A DNA stretch of 64,000 nt from NCBI GenBank assembly GCA_965212545.1, contig CBDBVB010000024.1, positions 183,879 to 247,878 of the forward strand, given 5' to 3'. The notes below the pieces were generated by a model that did no database searches, was not told where the DNA came from, and worked only from the letters and a program-made list of their open reading frames with translations. The translations under genes and the position numbers were made by a program. This document shows positions 26,785 through 34,091 of the stretch, one piece after another; position 1 is the first letter of the stretch; the number at the start of each line of letters is the position of its first letter. Source of the stretch: JABDIP01 sp965212545. Its GTDB lineage: Bacteria; Pseudomonadota; Alphaproteobacteria; DSM-16000; Inquilinaceae.

Positions 26785-26802
26785 GTGAAAGGCTTTTACA
26801 TG
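26782..26802. promoter_or_regulatory. Palindrome overlapping TetR start codon (putative autoregulatory site)
   Basis: CATGTGAAAG (26782-26791) and CTTTTACATG (26793-26802) are 10-bp arms with one mismatch around a central G. The first three bases are the complement of the TetR start codon. The core matches the site at 26046-26064. Binding would block both transcription and translation initiation. Confidence 0.65.
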
Positions 26803-26858
26803 ATTCCGTGACCAGGCGCAGCGCTGCTGATGGAGACCGCGCCACACATGCCGCGGCG

Positions 26859-27713
26859 CTAGCCGTTCTTGTCGATCAGGGGCCGTCTGTAGAGAAGGTC
26901 CGACCAGAGTAACGATGGGCGGACCTGCCAAGGTTTTCCGCCAGAGCTCACCAGTGCCGCCTGCATTTGCTCAGGCGTCGCGAATTGTCGCATGACGGAG
27001 ACTGTAAGCAGATTGGCAATGAGGACCCCAAGCGCTAGGCCGATGAAAATCCCGCCGATCATGGGAATTGTGCTCGACAGGAAATTGAAAAGGCGCTCAT
27101 CCGCTATCTGATGGCCGGCTTTGGCTACCAGAAACCACAGCGGCAGGTAGCCGGCCAAGCAGGCGATGGCATATCCGAGAAGCCGGAGATCGACGTCCAC
27201 AAGGGGTCCGATTTCAGTGAGTGGTTCCAAGCCCGCTGCTTCGGTCAATCTATCCGCCAGTTCGGGTTCGGCCCCGAACCTTGGAAGGCGCAGGATCTGA
27301 TCTTCCGATTCAACGGTTATTCCGCTTGAATCCAGTTCCAACGTCCGACTTACTCCTTGGATCCTGTCCAGGGTGACGGAGTCGAATTTCCGTGACGAGT
27401 CGCCCTTGGAGTACAGCAGACGCCTGTCGGTGATGATCACCTCATCCGGAGAGAGTCGCTGTTTGCGGGCCTGGATCAGAAGGGCTAGTGCCCACGGGCA
27501 CGCAATCAAGGCGATCACCGCGGAGAGGTACCAGAACCGCTCGGCTAGTGGCAGGTCGTACTCAGGATTGAATCCCTGCGAGAGGGTAAGGTAGAGCATG
27601 AGCCCCGCAATCGCCGACCCGAACTGAGACCACTGTCGGCGATAGCTGCGCCCGGAAGTCCGAAATACGATCGTCTCGCCCGATTGCAGGACGGCGTTCA
27701 GATCGGCTGTCAT
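26859..27713 (-). CDS. Membrane protein with PH-like core, paralogue B
   Basis: A 284-residue protein with the layout of the 23807 gene: LQSGETIVFRTSG start, hydrophobic segments at ~30-48 and ~63-82, the soluble core opened by VIITDRRLLYSKG, two further membrane segments (~170-195, ~208-240), and the tail TPEQMQAALVSSGG then LLWSDLLY. It starts 15 bp after paralogue C ends, with GGGGGAGT before the ATG, so B and C are cotranscribed. Pairwise similarity is in motif positions rather than over long identical runs, so the duplication is old. Confidence 0.68.
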   Translation of the reverse strand: MTADLNAVLQSGETIVFRTSGRSYRRQWSQFGSAIAGLMLYLTLSQGFNPEYDLPLAERFWYLSAVIALIACPWALALLIQARKQRLSPDEVIITDRRLLYSKGDSSRKFDSVTLDRIQGVSRTLELDSSGITVESEDQILRLPRFGAEPELADRLTEAAGLEPLTEIGPLVDVDLRLLGYAIACLAGYLPLWFLVAKAGHQIADERLFNFLSSTIPMIGGIFIGLALGVLIANLLTVSVMRQFATPEQMQAALVSSGGKPWQVRPSLLWSDLLYRRPLIDKNG

Positions 27714-27728
27714 GGACTCCCCCGCTCG

Positions 27729-28601
27729 TCAAGTCGAGGCGGCGGTGTCCTGCGTGGCGTGGGACCCGCCGTCGATCAGCGAGGCGCGCCAGTCGTCGCC
27801 ATACAGCACCCCGGCCCATTTCAGCGCAGCGCGGCGGTGCCAGCGGTCGGGGTTGCGGGACATCAACCCGGCGCGCATCTCCTCGGCCGTCACGCAGGAT
27901 TTCAGCAGGGTGACCGTCAGCAGGACGCCGGCCAGCCGGCCGACCGGTGCGGCCAGCGCCAGGGCGGCGATCAGGGACGAGCCGAAGGCGAAGACCTCGA
28001 CCGCGATGCCCTGCCAGGCGGTGATGTCCGACAGGGTGGCGATCCAGCGTTCCGAGAGGATCCAGCGCAGCAGCACGTACATGCCGCCGGCTGTCACCAG
28101 ATAGCTGCCCGGCACCAGCAGGTCGGGGTTCAGCATGCGGCCGACCGGCTGCGGCGGCCGCTTGCCGGCGGCGTGCGCCAGCGCGGCGGCCAGGGCGTCC
28201 GGCTCGCGCATGGCCGGCAGGACCAGGACGCCGGACGGGCCGGTGATGCGCAGCGTGCCCGTGGTGTCGGTCTCCGACCACTCGATATCGACCACGTCGG
28301 CCAGCGGCAGGTCGATCACCGCGGCATTGCGCTGAGCTGGCTGGAAGAGCAGGCGGCGGTCGGTGATGAGGATCTGCGCCTGGTGGATCGGCTGCTCCTT
28401 GCGCGACAGGAAGGTCACGGCCGCCACCAGCAATACGAAAATACCCAGGATCGTCCAGACCCCGCCGGGCTGGACGACGGCGGTCAGCACGGACCCGCCG
28501 GCCATCAGGCCCAACAGGGCGATGAATGGTTCGATATAGGATTCACCGCGCGTCGAATAGACCACCGCCTCGCCCGGCTGGACTATGGATGACAGGTTCA
28601 T
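27729..28601 (-). CDS. Membrane protein with PH-like core, paralogue C
   Basis: A 290-residue protein, first gene of the pair C-B. VQPGEAVVYSTRGESYIEPF is followed by membrane segments (~28-45, ~50-66), the core opened by ILITDRRLLFQPAQ, a second pair of membrane segments (~165-185, ~205-240) and the tail TAEEMRAGLM then RRAALKWAGVLY. The invariant TDRRLL and T-x-E/D-Q/E-M tails define the trio. The function is unknown. It is divergent from the aroE-like gene. Confidence 0.68.
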   Translation of the reverse strand: MNLSSIVQPGEAVVYSTRGESYIEPFIALLGLMAGGSVLTAVVQPGGVWTILGIFVLLVAAVTFLSRKEQPIHQAQILITDRRLLFQPAQRNAAVIDLPLADVVDIEWSETDTTGTLRITGPSGVLVLPAMREPDALAAALAHAAGKRPPQPVGRMLNPDLLVPGSYLVTAGGMYVLLRWILSERWIATLSDITAWQGIAVEVFAFGSSLIAALALAAPVGRLAGVLLTVTLLKSCVTAEEMRAGLMSRNPDRWHRRAALKWAGVLYGDDWRASLIDGGSHATQDTAAST

Positions 28602-28772
28602 CGGCTTGGCTCCGGTCTGATCGGGCAGGGCGCATTCGACCCCCCGGTTTGTCGCACCTTGACCGTAAGCGTGATCGAACCGGCTTAATATTCCCTTTAG
28701 GATTGCCTGCCGACGGCCCGGTGCCTGGCGTCCGAACGGTGTCGCGCGTGGAAGATAAAAGGAGAAACATCA

Positions 28773-29648
28773 ATGGCCAAGGAGCTTAACTTCAAGCAGG
28801 AGCTAACCGGTGCCTTCGGCAAGCCGATCGCTGAGAATCCGACCCAGGCGATGATCGAGGCGGCTTACCGGCATCACGGGCTGGACTGGCGCTACCTGAC
28901 CATCGAGGTCGATGCGGGCGATCTCGGCGATGCGGTGCGCGGCGCCCGGGCGATGGGCTTCGCCGGCTTCAACTGCACCATCCCGCACAAGGTCTCGGTG
29001 ATCGAGCATCTCGACGGGCTGGGCGAGTCGGCGGCGCTGATGGGGGCGGTCAACTGCGTGGTGCGCCGCGACGGTCAACTGATCGGCGAGAACACCGATG
29101 GCAAGGGCTTCGTGGAGACGCTGCGCAAGCTGACCGACCCGGCCGGCAAGTCGGTGGTCATGTTCGGCGCCGGCGGCGCCGCCCGGGCGATCGGTGTCGA
29201 ACTGGCCCTGGCCGGGGCGACGGCGATCACCATCGTCAATCGCAGCGAGTCGCGCGGCCGGGAACTGGCCGATCTGATGAATGGCGACGTCCGCGATCAG
29301 GCGGCGCCCGATCTGCAGGCCGAATTCGTGCCCTGGCGCGGAGATTTCAATGTGCCAGCCGGAACGGACATCGTCGTCAACGCTACCTCGATCGGACTCT
29401 TCCCGGATGTCGATGCGCGGCTGGCGCTGAATACTGAGACCCTGACGCCTGCGATGATCGTCACCGACGTGATCCCGAACCCGCCGCGCACCCGGCTGGT
29501 CCGCGACGCCGAGGCACGCGGCTGTCGGGTGATCGACGGGCTCGGCATGCTGGTTGCCCAGGGGGTGATCGGGGTCGAATACTGGACCGGTGTCAGTCCC
29601 GACCCCTCGGTGATGCGGGAGGCGCTGGAGGACGTGTTCGGCGAGTAG
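28773..29648 (+). CDS. Shikimate/quinate dehydrogenase-like protein
   Basis: A 291-residue NAD(P)-dependent dehydrogenase of the AroE fold. The catalytic lysine and its motif FNCTIPHKVSV and the aspartate in GENTDGKGF are present, and the nucleotide loop is FGAGGAARAIG with NRSESRG behind it. The usual N-terminal Ser-x-Ser substrate motif is replaced: GKPIAENPTQAMIEAA stands where AroE has GxPI.HSLSP. This suggests a paralogue with a changed acid substrate rather than the housekeeping enzyme. GGAG precedes the ATG. Confidence 0.8.
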   Translation: MAKELNFKQELTGAFGKPIAENPTQAMIEAAYRHHGLDWRYLTIEVDAGDLGDAVRGARAMGFAGFNCTIPHKVSVIEHLDGLGESAALMGAVNCVVRRDGQLIGENTDGKGFVETLRKLTDPAGKSVVMFGAGGAARAIGVELALAGATAITIVNRSESRGRELADLMNGDVRDQAAPDLQAEFVPWRGDFNVPAGTDIVVNATSIGLFPDVDARLALNTETLTPAMIVTDVIPNPPRTRLVRDAEARGCRVIDGLGMLVAQGVIGVEYWTGVSPDPSVMREALEDVFGE

Positions 29649-29704
29649 GGCAGGGAAAGTCCCTGCATCCCGGATTTTGTCGTCGAGCCTCGCCTATGCG
29701 CCGA

Positions 29705-30607
29705 TCACTTCAGCCAATATTTGTAGAAATAGCCTTCCAGAATGGCCAATCGCGCCTGCCAGGCATCCTTGTAGGGCCCGGTGTCATCGACGACCTGGAC
29801 GAAGAAGCGACATTCCGGATCCGACTCCGCGCCATAGGCGAGGAACGGATACATGGCCCGTGAGAAGTCCTCGTCGTCGTAGGAGACGGTCTCCCGGACG
29901 ACCGGGGCGCCGATCTCTTCGATTTCGCCGGCCCGTTCCTGGCGCCAGATCGGCTCCACGATGAAGTCGAGATCGGTGATCGTGATCTTGTAGGTGTATT
30001 CCGGCCTGCCATCCGGCGAGACCCAGCAGGGCGGTTTGCCGATGCCCTCGACTCGTCGCTCCAGATTGGCAAGCTGGCCGATGAGTTGCAGATTGCGGAT
30101 CCGAAGCTCGCGATTGCGCTCGACCAGTTCGACGACCGCCGTTGCCGTGTCGCCGTCTCCGTCCAGCCCGTCAAGCGCGCCTTCCACCGCCCCCAGGGAC
30201 TGCTGCAACTCCTCGGTCTTGCGCTCGGCCTGAGCCAGGTCGGTCCAGACGTCCGGCAGGGTCCGGTCGGCCAGCAGCCGCTGGGCCTCGACCGTCCGGA
30301 TGGCACCCTTGAACAGCGCCAGCGAATTCGAGATCTCGGAGATGTCGTCGGAGACCGAGGGCTCCGCGACCACGCCGGCGCGACTATCCACTCCGAAATA
30401 TATCTGCGCCACCGACCTGGCATCGGCCGCCGCCTCTGCCGCCGCCAATTCCAGCCCGCCCAGTTCTTCCGTCGCCTGTTCGTCCGCTGCCAGTTCCTCG
30501 TCGCCGACCGCCGAGACGAGCAAGAGTGCGAAGGCGATCAGGACGACGAGCAGGGCGAGCGTCGACACCACCATGTCGCCGACCGGGGACCGCCGCCGTC
30601 CCGTCAT
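29705..30607 (-). CDS. ZorB/MotB/ExbD-like single-span membrane protein
   Basis: A 300-residue protein coupled by a 4-bp overlap to the channel-like gene upstream. The N-terminus RRRSPVGDMVVSTLALLVVLIAF has one membrane helix (residues ~12-34) with Asp11 just before it, the position of the proton-binding Asp of MotB, ExbD and ZorB. Helical, coiled-coil-like segments follow (~40-60, ~105-185). The C-terminal ~110 residues begin KPPCWVSPDGRPEYTYKITI and end in FYKYWLK; I do not recognise this domain, and it is not an OmpA peptidoglycan-binding domain. Location: inner membrane with a periplasmic body. Confidence 0.65.
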   Translation of the reverse strand: MTGRRRSPVGDMVVSTLALLVVLIAFALLLVSAVGDEELAADEQATEELGGLELAAAEAAADARSVAQIYFGVDSRAGVVAEPSVSDDISEISNSLALFKGAIRTVEAQRLLADRTLPDVWTDLAQAERKTEELQQSLGAVEGALDGLDGDGDTATAVVELVERNRELRIRNLQLIGQLANLERRVEGIGKPPCWVSPDGRPEYTYKITITDLDFIVEPIWRQERAGEIEEIGAPVVRETVSYDDEDFSRAMYPFLAYGAESDPECRFFVQVVDDTGPYKDAWQARLAILEGYFYKYWLK

Positions 30608-31881
30608 GCCGGGCCACCGCGCCGGCTCAGTCTGCCGCGCAGCGGCGGAATATAGACATCCTCTTCACGGGCCGGCCGCGGCGGCACCTCGCCGAACGCC
30701 TCCTCGTCGATGCTCAGGGGCTGGTCGTCGGCATCCGGGCGGGAAGCGGTCGACTGGTCGATGGCGGCGTTCAACTGTTCGCTGAGCTTCGTGCGGAGTT
30801 CGGCCAGCGCCGCGGCATCAGCGGACATAGCGGTCCTGGTTTCCCGCACGCCGTCGATCTCGTGCGCCAATGCGCCGACGACACCATGGGTTTCGCCGGC
30901 CAGGGTCTCCACGGTTCGTGACGCGCTCTCAAGCGCCGTGACGACTGCCGCGAGCCGGGTGCCCAGATTCTCCTGGAACCGCTCGCTGGCCTCCTGCGCG
31001 CCCCGCAGCTTGTCGATCATCATCTCGTAGGATTCGAAGATGCGGGTGATCCGCTCTTCATTGCGCGTCGACGCTTCGCGCACATTCCTGAGTTCTGCTA
31101 CCAGGATGCCCATCTCTTCCGCGACCGGCTCGATGGATTTCGCGGTTCGATCCTTCAACACCTCCATCGAGGTGCCGAACTGGTCGATCGACGTGGTGCT
31201 ACGCTGATAGGCTTGCTGCATACGCGTTTCCAGCTGATCGACGATCGCGACGGTCGACTGGCCGATCGACTGGCGGGCGGCCGATGCGGTCTCGGTCAGC
31301 TCGGAGATGCTAATTTTACCGGCCGTTTCAATGCCTTCCACAGAAGTATTGACAGTTTGCGCCAACTCGCCGTTCAGCCTGGCGATGGTGTCGCGGGACT
31401 GCTCGATCAGCGCGTCGAGCTGGCCGCTGAACTCCTGAGCGCGGTCGAACAGCGACTCATGCGCCTCGGCCTCGGCCTGGTCGACAGAGATCGTGAACTG
31501 CCGGAAATAGATCCGGCCGACCAGGCCGAACAAGGTCGTTGCGAGGGCCACTCCGAACCGGGCCAGTAGCGCCTCGGCGGATGGGGACATGGCCTCCAGG
31601 GCGTAGGGCAGCAAAGAGACCAGCAGTGATGTGACGGTGAACAGAAAGCCCAGGTGAAACAGGCTGTCGCCAAACGACTCGACCAGATGGGCCGGTCGCC
31701 GGCAGGCGATGAAGACCAGGATGTACATCACCATGGCCGCCAGTGGCAGTCCGACCTGCAGATAGACATCCATGGGGGTGACAAGGGTCGCGGCAATGGC
31801 CGCGGCGCCCGCGAGAAAACACAGCAGGAATGCGATTCGCAGGCGGCGGGCCATGTCGGGTGGTTTACGTGTCGTTGCCAT
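30604..31881 (-). CDS. ZorA/MotA/ExbB-like proton-channel protein with long coiled coil
   Basis: A 425-residue protein with four membrane helices (residues ~15-34, 39-60, 75-96, 107-127). The last two read GFLFTVTSLLVSLLPY and LLARFGVALATTLFGLVGRIYF, matching the G..T and ALxTTxxGL patterns of ExbB/TolQ/ZorA channels. A coiled coil of ~240 residues follows (~132-370), as in ZorA, then an acidic Pro-rich tail. AGGGAA precedes the ATG at 31881. It is coupled to the Asp-containing partner downstream. No zorC, zorD or zorE homologue is nearby, so a defence role is not established. Confidence 0.68.
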   Translation of the reverse strand: MATTRKPPDMARRLRIAFLLCFLAGAAAIAATLVTPMDVYLQVGLPLAAMVMYILVFIACRRPAHLVESFGDSLFHLGFLFTVTSLLVSLLPYALEAMSPSAEALLARFGVALATTLFGLVGRIYFRQFTISVDQAEAEAHESLFDRAQEFSGQLDALIEQSRDTIARLNGELAQTVNTSVEGIETAGKISISELTETASAARQSIGQSTVAIVDQLETRMQQAYQRSTTSIDQFGTSMEVLKDRTAKSIEPVAEEMGILVAELRNVREASTRNEERITRIFESYEMMIDKLRGAQEASERFQENLGTRLAAVVTALESASRTVETLAGETHGVVGALAHEIDGVRETRTAMSADAAALAELRTKLSEQLNAAIDQSTASRPDADDQPLSIDEEAFGEVPPRPAREEDVYIPPLRGRLSRRGGPA

Positions 31882-31917
31882 ATGCGGTTCCCTGAACGAC
31901 CAGACCGACGACCCGCC

Positions 31918-31939
31918 ATGCGCCGCCTGGGCGGCGCAT
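31918..31939. repeat. Perfect GC-rich dyad upstream of ZorA-like gene
   Basis: ATGCGCCGCC (31918-31927) and GGCGGCGCAT (31930-31939) are perfect complements separated by TG. The dyad lies ~37 bp upstream of the ZorA-like start, with no T-run on either side, so it is not an obvious terminator. It could fold in the leader RNA. The rest of 31940-32173 shows nothing recognisable. Confidence 0.4.
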
Positions 31940-32173
31940 GGACCAAAGGCCCGGCTCCCGGTCTGTCGGCGACGTTCCAGCCCCGGAGGGCCGGTCGGTT
32001 CCGACGTTGCGCGGCATTTTGAGGTGGCAGTCGCACGGCCCAGCAAACGAGGTGCCGGCCGTGAGTCGGCATCAATCAGTCAAAGCGATGCGGCGCGTTG
32101 TTGTAGATTGGTTAATGCTGCATTGCCAATGGGAATCTTGTCCGCTCCCGGTCGGGAGGTGCCTGACTGACGC

Positions 32174-32722
32174 TCAAGCGCGCCGTGCCAGAGCAACAGC
32201 GGCCGCGGAGCCGGCGCCGACCAGCCGGCACCAGATACGGGTCAGATGCCCGTATGGGCGGCTTGCCGACTGTCGCGCCTCATCGCGATGGCCGACCTCG
32301 TCCAGCCGGCAACGTTCCAACAGGTCGCGCAAGTCGGCATGGATACCCTCGCGCGACAGTCGTTCGACCTGTTCGGCATAGTGATGGTCGACGAATGTCT
32401 CCACGGCGTCGATGGTGGCGAATACCGCGTCGCGGCCGAACAGCGCCGGCAGCGCGCCGGTGATGAAACCGGCCACACGCCACAGCGGCAGGAACATGCT
32501 GCGGTCCCGCGCGGGTAGCACCTTCTCCATCAGATCGAGGTGCTGCTGCTCGGTCTTGAGATGCGATTGCGCGAAGCTGCGGACGCCGGCATCGCGGGAC
32601 ACCGCAAGAATGCCCCGGTAGATGGCGACAGCACCGGTTTCGCCAGCGTGATCGGAGCGCAGATCGCCCAGCAGCCAGGCTGGACGGTCGCTCGCAGGTC
32701 GGGTCGGGTTCGGCGTGGCCAT
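32174..32722 (-). CDS. coq7: 2-nonaprenyl-3-methyl-6-methoxy-1,4-benzoquinol hydroxylase (COQ7 family)
   Basis: A diiron hydroxylase of ubiquinone biosynthesis, 182 aa from ATG 32722; 32776 is an alternative start. Iron ligands are visible in DHAGETGAVAIYRG, LKTEQQHLDLME, VETFVDHHYAEQ and LDEVGHRDEA, giving the full set of ExxH-type sites. The central hydrophobic helices attach it to the membrane. Its presence marks an aerobic ubiquinone-using alphaproteobacterium. Confidence 0.93.
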   Translation of the reverse strand: MATPNPTRPASDRPAWLLGDLRSDHAGETGAVAIYRGILAVSRDAGVRSFAQSHLKTEQQHLDLMEKVLPARDRSMFLPLWRVAGFITGALPALFGRDAVFATIDAVETFVDHHYAEQVERLSREGIHADLRDLLERCRLDEVGHRDEARQSASRPYGHLTRIWCRLVGAGSAAAVALARRA

Positions 32723-32833
32723 GGCATGGAGCCTGGGTCGGGTCAGGAGGAACATGCGGTAGATGCGCTCAGGCATCCAGCCAAATGGTCGCAGTCTGGC
32801 GACGCGGCCCGCTGCCTGGACTGCTCCCCGGTA

Positions 32834-33865
32834 TCAGGCCGATCTTCGTCGCGACTTGGCGAAGGTGTCGAAGGCGACGGCGAGCACGATGATCACGCCG
32901 ATGATGATCTGCTGGATGTAGGACGAGACGTTCATCAGGACCAGCCCGTTGAGCAGCACGCCGATCAGGATGGTGCCAATCACCGTGCCGAAGATCGTGC
33001 CGACCCCTCCGAACAGGCTGGTGCCGCCGATCACCACCGAGGCGATCACGGTCAACTCGTATGTCTGGCCGGCCACCGCCTCCGCCGAGTTCAGCCGGGC
33101 CGACAGCACGAAGCCGCCAAGTCCGGCGAAGAAGCCGATGATCATGTAGACGCTGCCGACGATCGCGGCGACGTTGACGCCGGACAGCCGCGCCGCCTCC
33201 GGGTTGCCGCCGACCGCGTAGACCCTCCGGCCGTAGCGAGTGTAGCGCAGCACGATGTGGGCCAGCACCGCGAACAGCAGGAAGATCACCACCGGTATCG
33301 GCACCGTGTCCCAGATCTTGCCCTGGCCCCACCAGCGATAGGATTCGCCGAAGCCGCTGATCGGACCGCCGCCGGACAACAGCAGGGCGGCGCCCCGGAA
33401 GGCCGACATCCCGCCCAGGGTGACCACGAAGGGCGGCACCTTCAGCTTGGTGATCGCCAGGCCCTGCAAGGCACCGCAGGCCATGCCGACGACAATCGCC
33501 GCCAGCGCCGCCAGGCCCCAACCGAACCCGGCCGCCTCCTGCGCCGCGCCGACAGCAAAGCGGCTCTCCAGCCCGCCCTTGGCGACCAGGGCCGCCGCCA
33601 GGCCGGCAAAGGCGATCAGCGATCCAACCGACAGGTCGATGCCTGCGGTCAGGATGACGAAGGTCATGCCGATCGCCAGCAGGCCGTAGATCGACACCTG
33701 TCGCATGACGTTGAACAGGTTGAGCGGATTGAGGAAGCGCGGCTCCAGTATGGCGAACACCGCCATCAGGACGATCAGGAAGATCAGCGGCGCGAACCGG
33801 GCGAGGAAGCCGAAGGCGTCGAATCCGGCCTTCAGTTCCGCGCTGTCCCTACTGGCCTCGGCCAT
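32834..33865 (-). CDS. Sugar ABC transporter permease (RbsC-like)
   Basis: A 343-residue permease of the BPD_transp_2/ribose family with about ten helices. AGIDLSVGSLIAFAGLAAAL is the family hallmark, followed by GNPEAARLSGVNV, the coupling region. It is the last gene of a three-gene operon (binding protein, ATPase, permease) but is separated from the ATPase by an inverted-repeat element. The sugar is unknown. Confidence 0.9.
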   Translation of the reverse strand: MAEASRDSAELKAGFDAFGFLARFAPLIFLIVLMAVFAILEPRFLNPLNLFNVMRQVSIYGLLAIGMTFVILTAGIDLSVGSLIAFAGLAAALVAKGGLESRFAVGAAQEAAGFGWGLAALAAIVVGMACGALQGLAITKLKVPPFVVTLGGMSAFRGAALLLSGGGPISGFGESYRWWGQGKIWDTVPIPVVIFLLFAVLAHIVLRYTRYGRRVYAVGGNPEAARLSGVNVAAIVGSVYMIIGFFAGLGGFVLSARLNSAEAVAGQTYELTVIASVVIGGTSLFGGVGTIFGTVIGTILIGVLLNGLVLMNVSSYIQQIIIGVIIVLAVAFDTFAKSRRRSA

Positions 33866-33907
33866 TTTCCGCTCCTTCTGTCACACCCATCGAAACACCG
33901 CCCCACC

Positions 33908-34042
33908 AGCGCTGCCCTCACCCGGCTCGCATAGGCTCGCCACCCTCTCCCGGAGGGAGAGGGAAGTTGGCGTCAGAGCACGAATCCCTCTCCCCTTGGG
34001 AGAGGGTGGGCCGCCGCAGGCGGACCGGGTGAGGGCAGCGCT
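33908..34042. repeat. MITE/REP-like inverted-repeat element inside the sugar ABC operon
   Basis: A 135-bp element bounded by perfect 18-bp inverted ends, AGCGCTGCCCTCACCCGG (33908-33925) and CCGGGTGAGGGCAGCGCT (34025-34042). Inside are two more hairpins of the CCCTCTCCC/GGGAGAGGG type. It has no coding capacity. It sits between the ATPase stop and the permease start, where its folded RNA could reduce or stabilise distal expression. Confidence 0.85.
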
Positions 34043-34091
34043 GACCTCACCTCCAGGCGCTGGGAATTGAACATTGCCCGCTGGTTCCCCA

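Noticed and set aside
29705..31881. A complete Zorya defence system
   Set aside because: Only the ZorA/ZorB-like pair is present; the flanking genes are an AroE-like enzyme and COQ7, and no ZorC, ZorD or ZorE is visible.
31918..31939. GC-rich dyad as a rho-independent terminator
   Set aside because: There is no T-run on either strand and the loop is too small; it is kept only as a dyad.
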